Positions 19,501 through 27,944 of a stretch of 55,914 bases of DNA are shown here, piece after piece (within the stretch, counting starts at the first letter, position 1; each line of letters begins with the position of its first letter). This DNA is from Collinsella aerofaciens (GTDB taxonomy: Bacteria; Actinomycetota; Coriobacteriia; Coriobacteriales; Coriobacteriaceae). Below the pieces are notes generated by a model. The model was not told where the DNA came from and did no database searches. It worked only from the letters and a program-made list of their open reading frames with translations. The translations under genes and the position numbers were made by a program. Location of the stretch: NCBI RefSeq assembly GCF_028209395.1, contig NZ_JAQLDQ010000012.1, forward strand, positions 2,467-58,380, given 5' to 3'.

Positions 19501-19989
19501 CACGGCGCACTCGACGGCGGGCATCGCATCCTGTTGTTCAGCCAGTTTACGGGTATGCTCGATATCATCGGTAAGCGCTTGGCCAAGGAGGACATCGCCT
19601 TCCTTAAGCTCACGGGCGCTTCGTCTAAGGAGAGCCGCGCCAAGATGGTCGCGCAGTTCCAAGCGGGCGAGGTTCCGGTCTTTTTGATTTCGCTCAAGGC
19701 GGGCGGCGTGGGCCTTAACCTGACGGCGGCCGACGTGGTCATCCACTACGACCCGTGGTGGAACGTGGCAGCGCAGGACCAGGCGACCGACCGCGCGCAC
19801 CGTATTGGCCAGCAACATACCGTGACCGTGTACAAGCTCATCGCCAAGGACACGATCGAGGAGCGCATTATGCAGATGCAGGAGTCCAAGCGCGACCTGG
19901 TCAACAGCGTGCTCGGCGGCGACGGCATCTCGTCGGCGCTGTTTACCCGCGAAGATGTTCTGGCGCTGCTGGGCGGCGACGGGCGCTAA
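16525..19989 (+). CDS. SNF2-family DNA helicase with SWIM zinc finger
   Basis: A 1154-residue ATP-driven DNA translocase (Swi2/Snf2, HepA-like). The SWIM finger is complete near the N-terminus: C78-D-C80, then C90-K-H92 in DYDCDCPAAY and MCKHAIA. The helicase half shows ADDMGLGKTLQM (Walker A lysine 722), DEAQYIKNP (D815-E816), LTGTPIENRLSELWSIF, and the C-terminal motifs LFSQFTGMLD, SLKAGGVGLNL and ATDRAHRIGQ. I chose the ATG at 16525, with GGAGGA five bases upstream, over an in-frame GTG at 16507 that overlaps that ribosome site. SWIM-SNF2 proteins are common in firmicutes and actinobacteria, but their client process is unclear. Position behind dnaE hints at replication or repair; this is inference. 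Confidence 0.93.
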   Translation: MAQGTFVQALRKEAALSGTFMKGRSLMLNGAVLSIEDSGSRFSKNVTIEGSVRGSRGDLYKTHVALDMDEHEVIDYDCDCPAAYRYPGMCKHAIATALAYLDASGAEPVEGLRTPVRTFTAQPKQPARTASAAPAVNPNFPFPAPVPTSPSLVAALSDLSDARMDELASMRRKLAGAVDPDAPKAALEPSLVPYYNPLFADRFSWALEFRIRCGSVSYVVKDIDGMADAYVRGGTFSYGKKLTFVHSPEAFDETSAKLLNLVVTTVAYLDDITSSRSASYDFARSGFVAERQLPLSEHSIVYVLDLLRGQTISFEPAWSRGMTTHRTYDVAVELSPQGEDEASAKRPPLLAAKIAPAAGGSYDLRLPADMYCFASGDAAYLVDTRRARRTDAAFAQHAAPFLSRLLPCRTPAHIAAEQVGEFCRMALPILRDYTDLTAPAALDTVAPEPSFAMAIGVDDGLVTCKITVTYGDWSADLFSLGAPGSPFEEQRPGVPPRDEVAEFRVMDTAALYFDFYERGLAFEERDDARLFCLLTEGLSALSELGEIMLSDRLRQISVRPAPKLSVRATVKSNLLDVELGASGLSAADLAVYLDSYKRHQTFARLTSGDIIRLDEGARAAFGLAEDLGVDAVDLLDGVSLPASSTLFVDSMLARTPALEADRDAAFRRTVERLDTLGKMDFTVPGSLKATMRGYQVDGYQWLGSLEHLGLGGILADDMGLGKTLQMIAHILARVEAGDTKPTLVVCPASLVYNWTAELERFAPSLDVCAIVGAKAQRRVQIAGVAEHSVVVTSYDLMRRDIDEYVERDFARVVLDEAQYIKNPLTQVARAAKRLPAGVRFALTGTPIENRLSELWSIFDFLMPGLLGTRESFAKRFESPVEHAEGDSAARLQALVSPFVLRRVKEDVVADLPEKIEDTVMAQLTGEQRKLYLANQDRIAQQVQHREAGEFKKDKLKVLAELTKLRQICCDPRLHYEDYKAGSAKLDTCMELVHGALDGGHRILLFSQFTGMLDIIGKRLAKEDIAFLKLTGASSKESRAKMVAQFQAGEVPVFLISLKAGGVGLNLTAADVVIHYDPWWNVAAQDQATDRAHRIGQQHTVTVYKLIAKDTIEERIMQMQESKRDLVNSVLGGDGISSALFTREDVLALLGGDGR

Positions 19990-20139
19990 CCCGCTCGGGT
20001 GGGGCCGCCAGGGCGGATAGCGCACGCTGCCCCATCGTCCCCGCCCGTTATGTGTTCATTTGCAATGCCGTGGATGGTTTGTCTGCCTTTGGGCATAAGA
20101 ACCATCAAGAACATTGGCACGTCAGCAAAGGAGAACATC

Positions 20140-20502
20140 ATGGCGAAATTCTTTAAGGACCCCGACGGTAAGCTCATTGCCGCCCTTGGCAACGACGTTG
20201 CAACCCCTGCCGGTTGCACGGAACTGACCGCAAACACTGAGGACGCGGCGCACGAGAAGCACGTGCCTGTTGTCGAGACCGAGCGCGACGGTCACGTGAT
20301 TCGCGCACGCGTTGGCTCGGTCGAGCACCCCAGCCTGCCCGAGCACTATATTGAGTGGATCGCCCTTGAGGCCGAGGGCCGCTTAGAGGTCCATTACCTT
20401 GAGCCCGGCATGAAGCCCGCGACGTTTTTTGCCGGCGGTTCCAAGACCGGTACCGTCTATGCCTACTGCAACCTGCACGGGCTGTGGTCCGCGACGTTCT
20501 AG
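20140..20502 (+). CDS. Superoxide reductase (desulfoferrodoxin family, degenerate N-terminal site)
   Basis: This 120-residue protein reduces superoxide to peroxide without making oxygen, a defence typical of anaerobes. The mononuclear iron site is complete: H41 in EKHVPVV, H63 and H69 in EHPSLPEHYIEWI, and C110 and H113 in YAYCNLHGLW. The catalytic Glu-Lys pair (E39, K40) is also present. The N-terminal region MAKFFKDPDGKLIAALGN occupies the place of the rubredoxin-like centre I of desulfoferrodoxin, but only one cysteine (C26) remains, so that site is lost. AAAGGAG lies seven bases before the ATG. It is followed by a terminator and is probably monocistronic. Confidence 0.93.
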   Translation: MAKFFKDPDGKLIAALGNDVATPAGCTELTANTEDAAHEKHVPVVETERDGHVIRARVGSVEHPSLPEHYIEWIALEAEGRLEVHYLEPGMKPATFFAGGSKTGTVYAYCNLHGLWSATF

Positions 20503-20548
20503 GAGCGCGCCCCCGCTCGGGGTATCATAGCTAGCATATGCACATGCG

Positions 20549-20581
20549 AGCGCCGACTGCATCATGCGGCCGGCGCTTTTA
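20549..20581 (+). terminator. Terminator after superoxide reductase
   Basis: AGCGCCG (20549-20555) pairs with CGGCGCT (20571-20577), with partial pairing inside the loop, followed by a T run. Confidence 0.75.
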
Positions 20582-20619
20582 CTACGATTTCGATGGTTTA
20601 CGACGGAAAGGGCTGAGCC

Positions 20620-22605
20620 ATGAAGCTCGCGCTTGCACAGATCGATATGCGCCTGGGTGATATTGAGGGCATTTGCGGCCGCATCGAGGACCAGGCTCGT
20701 CTGGCCCACGAGCGCGGGGCGCGCGTGCTGTGCGTTCCGGCTCCGCTCTTTATGGGCGCCATGCCCGGTGGCCTGGTGGGCGCTGCCGACTTTGAGCACG
20801 ACATGCTTGCCGGCTTGACTGGTGTCGCCGAGCGCATCCAGGAGCTTGACATGATCTGCATCGTGCCCGCGGCGGTTTCGTTTGAGGGTCAGCCGCTGCT
20901 CGACTACATGATGCTCAAGGACGGTCATGTGGTGCCGGCGCGTTCGAGCATTGCCCTGCAGCGTGGCGAGAACAACGACACGCGTTGGGCGCCGCCGGTG
21001 TTCGACGTGGACGGCGTGCGCATCGCCGTGATTTTTGACTTGGACCGCGAACTCGAGATGTTGCCGACCGGTGTTGACCTCATTGCGTATTTCCAATTCA
21101 ATGCGTTTGACATGACCGACCGCGAGACTGCCGCCATTGCCGCCGTTCGCAGCGGCGCCTACCGCAAGATCGCATCCAAGCGCAGCGTGTGGTTTGCCTG
21201 TATGGCGCCGGTCGGTGCTTATGACGAGTCGGTGTATACCGGCGGTTCGTTTGTGCTCGACGACTGTGGTCGTGTGGTGGCCCAGGCGCCGTGTTTTGAG
21301 GAGAGCCTGCTGGTTCAGGAGATTCAGCGCGGCGTGATGCTCGATGCCCTGGAAGATCACGAACTGCCCGAGTTCCGTTCCGAGGAGTGGCTGTGGCAGG
21401 CGCTGGTGCTCGCCGTGCGCGACAACGCCCGAGCCCACGGTGCGTCGCGTGCTGTGGTGGCGCTCGAGGGCGACTTGCCGTCGTCCCTGCTGGCGGCGCT
21501 GACCGTCGACGCTCTGGGCCCGCGTAATGTGATTGGCCTGGTGCTGGGGCGCAACCGTATCTTTACGCCGGCGCAGGAAGAGGCCGAGGCTGCCCGCTGT
21601 GCCGCCGTCCGCGCCATCGCCGAGCGTCTGCACATTCGCACCGTCGAGCGCGATGCACCGGATGCGGCGCGTGTGCTCGATCGCGACGTGTCGGCGGGCG
21701 ATGCCGAGCGTCTGCGCTCGCGCACGCTGGGCCTCATGCTGGAGGACACGGCGCTCGAGCTGGGTGCGATGGCGCTGAGCCCGCTGTCCAAAACCGAGTA
21801 CGCGCTGGCGGCGCCGGCGCTTTGCGGCGGCTACCAGGGCGATTACGCGCCCTTTGGCGATGTGTACCTGTCGACGCTTGAGTTTGTGGCGCGTGTGCGC
21901 AACCGCACGTCTGCCGTGGTGCCCCAAGAGCTCGTGACGCTCAACGCGGTGGAAGATTGTATGGAGCGAGTGCTGGCGCAGGCGCTCTCGACGCTCGACG
22001 GTCCGGTCGATATGCTCGACCGCGCGGCACAGCTGCTCGGCGGGCTTGAGCCGGGTGAGGTCGATGGCGCGCTCGAGGCGCACGTGGACCGCAATCGATC
22101 TTTCGACGACATCCCGATGGCCGCTGGCAAGCCTGAGGCCTGCTCGCTGCTGCTGATGCTCGTGCGTCAGGGCGAGGCCGCCCGCCGCATGCTGCCGACG
22201 GCGTCGATCGTCTCAGCCCGTTCGTTTGTCGAGCGCGCCTGGCCGTACATGCTCGCGTGGTCCGACCTGGGGCTTAACGGCAAGGAGCGTATGACGGTCG
22301 ATTCGCTGGCGCGCGCCGAGGTGCGCCGTTTTGCTGACGAGGATACGAGCGAGCGCGTGCGAAACGAGATGATGGGCGTGCTGGGCGAGCTACTGGGTAT
22401 TTCGCCCGAGCAGATGGAGGAGCTGCGCTCCGAGGACGGCCAGCGCCGCCTGCACGAGGGTATGAAGAAGTTTGAGGGCGAGGTCCAGGACGCCATCGAT
22501 AAGATGATGGGCGGCCAGGGTGGCCCGCAGGGTGGGCCCCAGGGTGGCCCGATGCCGCATCCGCCGGTGGATCCGAGGCAGTTTCCCTTTTTCTCTCAAA
22601 ACTAA
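20620..22605 (+). CDS. NAD synthetase (NadE) homologue lacking both active sites: probable pseudoenzyme
   Basis: A 661-residue protein with the two-domain plan of glutamine-dependent NAD+ synthetase: nitrilase-type amidase (about 1-250), then ammonia-dependent synthetase (about 250-570). By my alignment from memory the key residues are gone. The amidase Glu of FPEL is A41 (VPAPLF), the Lys region reads VPARSSIAL, and the Cys of ICED is F139 (VIFDLDRE). The synthetase PP-loop LSGGIDS is LEGDLPS at 282-288, with Ser to Glu, Gly to Asp and Asp to Pro. The fold markers VAVRDNARAHG, AALTVDALGPRNVIG and YAPFGDVYLSTLEFVARV remain. The C-terminus adds a Gly/Pro/Gln-rich tail. The reading frame is long and intact, so it is maintained. 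The role is unknown; a structural or NAD-sensing role is possible. Confidence 0.8.
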   Translation: MKLALAQIDMRLGDIEGICGRIEDQARLAHERGARVLCVPAPLFMGAMPGGLVGAADFEHDMLAGLTGVAERIQELDMICIVPAAVSFEGQPLLDYMMLKDGHVVPARSSIALQRGENNDTRWAPPVFDVDGVRIAVIFDLDRELEMLPTGVDLIAYFQFNAFDMTDRETAAIAAVRSGAYRKIASKRSVWFACMAPVGAYDESVYTGGSFVLDDCGRVVAQAPCFEESLLVQEIQRGVMLDALEDHELPEFRSEEWLWQALVLAVRDNARAHGASRAVVALEGDLPSSLLAALTVDALGPRNVIGLVLGRNRIFTPAQEEAEAARCAAVRAIAERLHIRTVERDAPDAARVLDRDVSAGDAERLRSRTLGLMLEDTALELGAMALSPLSKTEYALAAPALCGGYQGDYAPFGDVYLSTLEFVARVRNRTSAVVPQELVTLNAVEDCMERVLAQALSTLDGPVDMLDRAAQLLGGLEPGEVDGALEAHVDRNRSFDDIPMAAGKPEACSLLLMLVRQGEAARRMLPTASIVSARSFVERAWPYMLAWSDLGLNGKERMTVDSLARAEVRRFADEDTSERVRNEMMGVLGELLGISPEQMEELRSEDGQRRLHEGMKKFEGEVQDAIDKMMGGQGGPQGGPQGGPMPHPPVDPRQFPFFSQN

Positions 22606-22673
22606 CTATGGGATAGGATTCGCTTCCAACCCCGACACTTCAACTAAGCATCTTGGCCCCGTTGTGTTATTCT

Positions 22674-22687
22674 AGAACAGACGTTCG
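22674..22687 (+). promoter_or_regulatory. LexA-type SOS box ahead of ruvCAB
   Basis: AGAACAGACGTTCG matches the Gram-positive/actinobacterial SOS box pattern CGAAC-N4-GTTCG except for the first base. It contains a perfect GAAC-N4-GTTC dyad 56 bp before the ruvC start. A TATTCT -10-like hexamer abuts it (22668-22673), so bound LexA would block the promoter. Confidence 0.7.
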
Positions 22688-22742
22688 TGAATGATGCTCG
22701 GGGCCTTGCCTTGTGCTGTACTTGTGACGAGGGGAGGTTGGC

Positions 22743-23264
22743 TTGGTCATTTTGGGTATCGACCCCGGTTTGGCCCATACGGGTTGGGGGATTATCGAGG
22801 AGCGGCGCGGCGAGGTTCGCTGCCGTGCCTACGGTTGTATCGAGACCAGCGCGGGTAGTCCGCTCGCGGTGCGCCTGTCGCATATCGCCCGCGACCTCAA
22901 GGGCGTCGTGGAGCGTTATCGACCCGATACTGCTGCTATCGAGAGCATCTACTTTGGCGCTAATGTCCGCTCGGCAATCCCCACGGCACATGCCCGCGGT
23001 GCCGCGCTCGTGGCGCTTTCGGAGTGCGCGCTCGAGATCGGCGAGTACACGCCTATGCAGATCAAGCAGGCTGTGGTGGGTACCGGCGCCGCGGACAAGC
23101 GGCAGGTCGCCTACATGGTGCGCACGCTCACGCAGCTCGACCACGACCCTCATCCCGACCATGCCGCCGATGCCCTGGCTTGCGCCATCTGCCACGTAAA
23201 CCTCAGCCGCACCCGCGCCCTCACCGGTGGCGAGTTCTATCAACAGAGAGGAACCGGATACTGA
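22743..23264 (+). CDS. ruvC: Holliday junction resolvase RuvC
   Basis: A 173-residue endonuclease that cuts Holliday junctions with RuvAB. The catalytic acidic residues are visible: D7 in ILGIDPGLAHTGWG, E67 in AAIESIYFG, and the C-terminal PDHAADALACA with H140 and D143 (a His at the third position also occurs in other RuvC proteins). The start is TTG at 22743, fixed by the GGGGAGG six bases upstream and by the conserved N-terminus. The stop overlaps the ruvA start by one base (TGATG). First gene of ruvCAB. Confidence 0.96.
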   Translation: MVILGIDPGLAHTGWGIIEERRGEVRCRAYGCIETSAGSPLAVRLSHIARDLKGVVERYRPDTAAIESIYFGANVRSAIPTAHARGAALVALSECALEIGEYTPMQIKQAVVGTGAADKRQVAYMVRTLTQLDHDPHPDHAADALACAICHVNLSRTRALTGGEFYQQRGTGY

Positions 23265-23884
23265 TGATTTCCCAGCTCCACGGAACGCTTGTCGAGGCCA
23301 CGATGAGCTCTGCTGTCGTCGACGTGTCGGGCGTTGGCTTTGAACTCGGCATTTCTGGCGGCACTGCGGCCACGCTGCCTACGCCCGGCGGTGAGGTGCG
23401 CCTCTATACCCGTATGCAGGTGCGCGAGGACGCTATGACACTTTTCGGTTTTTCCTCTAAGGATGAGCGCACGATGTTCGACCGGCTTGTGTCCGTCTCG
23501 GGCGTTGGCCCGCGCTTGGCGCTCGCCGTACTTTCCACCTATACCGTGGGACAGCTGTATTCCCTGGTGATGGCCGAGGACGACAAGGGCATGGCCAAGG
23601 TGCCCGGCGTGGGCAAAAAGACCGCCCAGCGCCTCATCTTGGAGCTCAAGAGCACCTTTGCCAAGGACAAGGGCTTTGTGCCGGTCGATGCGATCCCCGG
23701 TCAGGTTGCGATGCCCGTGCCCGCCGCCGCTCCTTCGGCGATCGATGACGCCCGTGCGGCACTCCTTTCCATGGGCTTTAGCCCGCAGGAGACCGATGTC
23801 GCTCTGAGCGGGTATGATGGGCAGGATATGCGTGTCGAGGATTTGCTCGGCGCGGCGCTTAAGCGACTCGGAATGGATGCGTGA
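23264..23884 (+). CDS. ruvA: Holliday junction branch-migration protein RuvA
   Basis: A 206-residue junction-binding subunit that positions RuvB rings. Residues 1-64 form the OB-fold ([12 protein letters not shown], then [13 protein letters not shown]). Helix-hairpin-helix motifs follow as [17 protein letters not shown] and [18 protein letters not shown]. The RuvB-contacting domain III is at the C-terminus ([18 protein letters not shown]). AGAGAGGA lies before the ATG. It overlaps ruvC and ruvB by one base at each end, so the three are translationally coupled. Confidence 0.97.
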   Translation: MISQLHGTLVEATMSSAVVDVSGVGFELGISGGTAATLPTPGGEVRLYTRMQVREDAMTLFGFSSKDERTMFDRLVSVSGVGPRLALAVLSTYTVGQLYSLVMAEDDKGMAKVPGVGKKTAQRLILELKSTFAKDKGFVPVDAIPGQVAMPVPAAAPSAIDDARAALLSMGFSPQETDVALSGYDGQDMRVEDLLGAALKRLGMDA

Positions 23885-24951
23885 TGTGGGAAGCCGATGA
23901 CTCTCAGGACCTGTGGGCGACGCCCGGCAACTCGCCGGCGGCATCCATGGCGCACGGCGAGCGCATGGTGGGCTCGGAGCTGACGGCCGAGGACCTCGAT
24001 GTCGATCGCACTTTGCGCCCCCAGCGCCTGGACGATTACTGCGGCCAGGAGCATATCAAGCAGAGCCTGCGCGTGTTGATCGAAGCGGCGCAGAGCCGTG
24101 GGGAGACGCTCGACCACGTGATCTTCTCGGGTCCTCCGGGCCTGGGCAAGACCACGCTGGCCACCGTAATCGCCAACGAGTTGGGCGCTCAGATAAAAAC
24201 GACGAGTGGCCCGGCCATCGCGCGTACGGGCGACCTGGCGGCCATCCTTACCAACTTGCAGCCGGGTGATGTGCTGTTTATCGACGAGATCCACCGCCTC
24301 AACCGTTCGGTCGAGGAAGTCCTGTACCCCGCGATGGAGGACTTTGCCCTCGATATCGTGATTGGCAAGGGTCCGGCGGCGCGCTCGATTCGCCTGGATA
24401 TCCCCAAGTTTACGCTGGTAGCAGCAACGACCCGCTCAGGCATGTTGACCGGCCCGTTGCGCGACCGCTTTGGCATTTCATATCGCCTGGATTACTACAC
24501 GGTCGAAGAGCTCGCGCAGATTGTGACGCGCTCGGCAACTATTCTGGGCGTGGCGATCGACCATCCCAGTGCACTTGAGATCGGCTCGCGTTCGCGCGGC
24601 ACGCCGCGTCTTGCCAACCGCCTGCTCAAGCGCGTGCGCGATTACGCACAGGTGCGCGGCAACGGTCCCATCGAGCTCGATATCTGTCGCCAGGCGCTCG
24701 AGTTCTTCGAGATCGACGAGCTCGGCCTGGACTGGATGGATATTCGTATCTTGGAGACGCTTGCCAAGACGTTCTCCGGTCGTGCCGTGGGACTTACGAC
24801 CCTTGCCAGCGCGGTGGGCGAGGACCCGGGCACGCTCGAGGATGTCTATGAGCCCTATTTGCTGCAGTGCGGGTTGATGATTCGTACGCCGCAGGGCCGT
24901 CAGGCAACCCTGCGCACCTTTGAGCACCTGGGGATTGAACCTACCGTTTAG
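23884..24951 (+). CDS. ruvB: Holliday junction DNA helicase RuvB
   Basis: A 355-residue AAA+ motor for branch migration. Walker A GPPGLGKT lies at 83-90, Walker B is [10 protein letters not shown], sensor I is [18 protein letters not shown], and the C-terminal winged helix includes [17 protein letters not shown]. The ATG at 23884 overlaps the ruvA TGA; a GTG one codon earlier lies inside ruvA and is less likely. Last gene of ruvCAB. No strong terminator is visible before fhs. Confidence 0.97.
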   Translation: MWEADDSQDLWATPGNSPAASMAHGERMVGSELTAEDLDVDRTLRPQRLDDYCGQEHIKQSLRVLIEAAQSRGETLDHVIFSGPPGLGKTTLATVIANELGAQIKTTSGPAIARTGDLAAILTNLQPGDVLFIDEIHRLNRSVEEVLYPAMEDFALDIVIGKGPAARSIRLDIPKFTLVAATTRSGMLTGPLRDRFGISYRLDYYTVEELAQIVTRSATILGVAIDHPSALEIGSRSRGTPRLANRLLKRVRDYAQVRGNGPIELDICRQALEFFEIDELGLDWMDIRILETLAKTFSGRAVGLTTLASAVGEDPGTLEDVYEPYLLQCGLMIRTPQGRQATLRTFEHLGIEPTV

Positions 24952-24979
24952 GGCGCTTTGTTTTGGCGGGCTGTTGGGC

Positions 24980-25020
24980 TATCGCCGGGCATCGGGTAAA
25001 CATATCGCCGTTCATCGGTT
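24980..25020 (+). repeat. Imperfect 18-bp direct repeat upstream of fhs
   Basis: TATCGCCGGGCATCGGGT (24980-24997) and TATCGCCGTTCATCGGTT (25003-25020) match at 15 of 18 positions and are spaced 23 bp apart, about two helical turns. They lie just upstream of a likely fhs promoter (TATGCT -10 near 25050), so they may be regulator half-sites. Confidence 0.5.
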
Positions 25021-25095
25021 ATGGGCGTTTTACTATTGCGCGCCCGTGCTATGCTGAATTGGTCTTTTTCTCATTCGGTAACGAAAGGACCGCCC

Positions 25096-26763
25096 ATGCC
25101 TACTGACATCGAAATCGCACGTTCTGTCACGCCGCTGCCTATTACCGAGGTGGCCAAGAACGCCGGCGTCGACGTTAAGCACCTTATTCCGTACGGCTTC
25201 GACAAGGCTAAGGTCGACTATTCACTGCTCAACGAGCCGACCGATCACCAGGCCAAGCTCGTCCTCGTGACCGCTATCAACCCAACGCCTGCGGGCGAGG
25301 GCAAGACCACCACGACCATCGGTCTGGCCGATGGCCTGCGTCGTCGCGGCGTCAAGAGTGCCGTGGCCCTGCGCGAGCCTTCGCTCGGCCCCGTCTTTGG
25401 TGTTAAGGGCGGTGCTGCCGGCGGCGGCTGGGCTCAGGTGATCCCCATGGAGGATATCAACCTGCACTTTACCGGCGACTTCCATGCCATCGGTGCTGCC
25501 AACAACCTGCTGGCCGCCATGCTTGATAACCACATCCAGCAGGGCAACCAGCTTGGCATCGACGTTAAACGCATCACTTGGAAGCGCGTCGTCGATATGA
25601 ACGACCGTCAGCTGCGCCACGTCATCGACGGTATTGGCGGTAAGGCCCAGGGCGTGCCGCGCGAGGACGGCTTCGATATCACCGTCGCCTCCGAGGTCAT
25701 GGCAATCCTGTGCCTGTCTACGAGCATCAGCGACCTCAAGGAGCGCCTGGGCGAGATCGTCGTCGGCTACAGCTTTGCCGGCGAGCCCGTCCGTGCCCGC
25801 GACCTTAAGGCCCAGGGTGCCATGGCCGCGTTGCTTAAGGACGCGCTCAAGCCCAACCTGGTGCAAACGCTCGAGGGCACGCCCGCGTTTGTCCACGGCG
25901 GCCCCTTCGCCAACATCGCCCACGGCTGCAACTCTATCATGGCCACGCGTATGGCGATGCGCTTTGGCGATGTTGCCATTACCGAGGCCGGCTTCGGTGC
26001 CGATCTGGGTGCCGAGAAGTTCCTCGACATCAAGTGCCGTATGACGGGCGTTCGCCCCAGCGCCGTCGTGGTCGTCGCGACCGCTCGTGCGCTGAAGTAC
26101 AACGGTGGCGTCGCCAAGGCCGACCTCAACGAGGAGAACCTCGAGGCACTCAAGGCCGGCATGCCCAACCTGCTGCGTCACGTCGACAACATCCAGAACG
26201 TTTATGGTCTGCCCTGCGTGGTCGCCATCAACCGCTTCCCGACGGACACCGAGGCCGAGCTTGCGCTCATCGAGTCCGAGTGCCAGAAGCTCGGCGTCAA
26301 CGTTAAGCTTTCCGAGGTCTGGGCCAAGGGCGGCGAGGGCGCGCTCGAGCTTGCCGATGAGGTCATGCGTCTGATTGAGCAGCCGAGCGAGCTCAAGTTT
26401 GCCTATGAGGACGGCGCCGATGTGGCCGACGCTCTTGAGGCCATTGCCACCAAGGTCTACCGCGCCGACGGTGTTGACTTTACGCCGGCCGCCAAGCGCC
26501 AGCTCGCCGAGCTGCGCGAGAACGGCTTTGGCAACCTGCCGGTGTGCGTGGCCAAGACGCAGTACAGCTTTAGCGACAACGCCAAGGCCCTGGGCGCTCC
26601 CGAGAACTTCCGCATCACGGTGCGCGAGCTCAAGGTTTCCGCCGGTGCCCACTTTGTGGTCGCACTGACTGGCAGTGTTCTGACCATGCCGGGCCTGCCC
26701 AAGGTCCCTGCGGCCGAGAACATCGACGTCGACAACGACGGCAACATCACCGGCCTGTTCTAA
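25096..26763 (+). CDS. fhs: Formate-tetrahydrofolate ligase
   Basis: A 555-residue ATP-dependent enzyme joining formate to THF to give 10-formyl-THF, the entry to one-carbon metabolism and to the acetogenic methyl branch. P-loop TPAGEGKT lies at residues 64-71 (K70). Family blocks [39 protein letters not shown] and [16 protein letters not shown] are present. The length is exactly the family norm. The ATG at 25096 follows AAAGGAC and was chosen over upstream in-frame codons because MPTDIEIA begins the conserved region. A strong terminator follows. The partner enzymes FchA and FolD are encoded 11 kb downstream. Confidence 0.97.
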   Translation: MPTDIEIARSVTPLPITEVAKNAGVDVKHLIPYGFDKAKVDYSLLNEPTDHQAKLVLVTAINPTPAGEGKTTTTIGLADGLRRRGVKSAVALREPSLGPVFGVKGGAAGGGWAQVIPMEDINLHFTGDFHAIGAANNLLAAMLDNHIQQGNQLGIDVKRITWKRVVDMNDRQLRHVIDGIGGKAQGVPREDGFDITVASEVMAILCLSTSISDLKERLGEIVVGYSFAGEPVRARDLKAQGAMAALLKDALKPNLVQTLEGTPAFVHGGPFANIAHGCNSIMATRMAMRFGDVAITEAGFGADLGAEKFLDIKCRMTGVRPSAVVVVATARALKYNGGVAKADLNEENLEALKAGMPNLLRHVDNIQNVYGLPCVVAINRFPTDTEAELALIESECQKLGVNVKLSEVWAKGGEGALELADEVMRLIEQPSELKFAYEDGADVADALEAIATKVYRADGVDFTPAAKRQLAELRENGFGNLPVCVAKTQYSFSDNAKALGAPENFRITVRELKVSAGAHFVVALTGSVLTMPGLPKVPAAENIDVDNDGNITGLF

Positions 26764-26788
26764 GCCTGCTGCCCATAGCTGCTTGTCC

Positions 26789-26826
26789 GCCCCGCCGTGC
26801 CCACAAGGCCCGGCGGGGCTTTTTTA
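26789..26826 (+). terminator. Terminator after fhs
   Basis: GCCCCGCCG (26789-26797) pairs with CGGCGGGGC (26811-26819), followed by TTTTTTAT. Confidence 0.9.
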
Positions 26827-26942
26827 TCCTTAGGCCCGCGCATGTCTTGTAGATACCGACGGGCTCTGCCCATCATAGGCTTTTGCGCGGGTAGAATGCA
26901 TGGATAACTTGATGCTCACGCGCGACGGAAAGGAATCGTTGC

Positions 26943-27932
26943 ATGGATCAGGACAAGACAACCGTGATGGGCGGCTACGGTTCCGCGCAGGCTGGCGATA
27001 GCGCCGATGCGACCCGCGTTGTTCCCAACCCCGGATATACCGACCCCGCCGCGACGCAGCCTTCTGCCGAGCCCACCCGGGTTATGGGCTATGGCGACAC
27101 GGCGCAGGATTCTTGCGCTGCATCTTCGCAAGGCCCCTATGGCAACGCAGCTCCGGACCCGTTTGATTATGCGTCGCAGGATTCTTATGCCGCTTCGACA
27201 CCGAATCCCTATGATGACCTGCCGCAGAATCCCATTCCGCAGCCTCAGCAGACGACGTATATGCCTCGCACGGCGCAGCCTCGCTACGAGTCGCGCGAGC
27301 CGTATCGCGAGTACCCCAAGTCGATTCCGCAATATGGCGAGGACGAGGAGAAGAAGCCGTCGCGTTCGTCGAGCGTGATCAAGAAGATCCTCATCGTGCT
27401 GGCGATCTTCTTTGCGCTGTCGGTTGTGTTTGCCATCGTGTCGGGCATGCTCAACAAGCGAGGGAGTTCAACGGCCGATACCACTGCCGAGCAAACCGAG
27501 TCCGCCTCGTCTAGCACCGTCGATCTGAGCGATATCCCGGGGCAGTACTGGTCCAACGCCAAAAAGCTTCTCAAGTCGCGCGGCGCCGATCTTTCGAATG
27601 CCGTGGTCCTGACTGATGATGGCTCAACGCCCGTCATCGATGCCAACTGGGTCGTTACTTCTGCCTACTATAACGACAACGGCAACCTCGAAATTCAACT
27701 CACGCACAAGAACAGCTCGGGCAACTCGTCCGGCGGCCAAAGCGGTACCGACAGCTCGAGCTCCAATACGCTGGAGGACTTGAGCAACAAGGCACAGGAG
27801 TTGGGAGACAAGGCGCAAGAGCTGGGCGATACGGCACAAAACCTGGGCGACACCGCGCAGAACTTGGGCGACATGGCGACGGATGCCTGGAACGCACTGC
27901 AAAACGGCATCTCGGGCGCGCAGGGAAACTAG
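26943..27932 (+). CDS. Membrane protein with Thr-rich N-terminal tail and PASTA-like outer domain
   Basis: This 329-residue protein has no close family that I can name. Residues 1-140 are a Pro/Tyr/Gln/Asp-rich cytoplasmic-type tail with three similar motifs: KTTVMGGYG (6-9), ATRVVPNPGY (24-27) and PTRVMGYG (45-48). A basic stretch and one membrane helix follow (IKKILIVLAIFFALSVVFAI). Outside, IPGQYWSNAKKLLKSRGAD and the region to about LEIQLTHKN resemble a PASTA-type domain. The C-terminus has four seven-residue repeats of the form DKAQELG, likely a short coiled coil. The T-x-V motifs resemble phospho-threonine sites read by FHA domains in actinobacterial kinase signalling; this is inference only. 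AAAGGAA precedes the ATG. Confidence 0.75.
   Translation: MDQDKTTVMGGYGSAQAGDSADATRVVPNPGYTDPAATQPSAEPTRVMGYGDTAQDSCAASSQGPYGNAAPDPFDYASQDSYAASTPNPYDDLPQNPIPQPQQTTYMPRTAQPRYESREPYREYPKSIPQYGEDEEKKPSRSSSVIKKILIVLAIFFALSVVFAIVSGMLNKRGSSTADTTAEQTESASSSTVDLSDIPGQYWSNAKKLLKSRGADLSNAVVLTDDGSTPVIDANWVVTSAYYNDNGNLEIQLTHKNSSGNSSGGQSGTDSSSSNTLEDLSNKAQELGDKAQELGDTAQNLGDTAQNLGDMATDAWNALQNGISGAQGN
27786..27869 (+). repeat. Four 21-bp repeats encoding seven-residue units
   Basis: Units at 27786, 27807, 27828 and 27849 encode NKAQELG, DKAQELG, DTAQNLG and DTAQNLG. A degenerate fifth unit follows. Confidence 0.85.
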
Positions 27933-27944
27933 CTGTTAAGCGGG

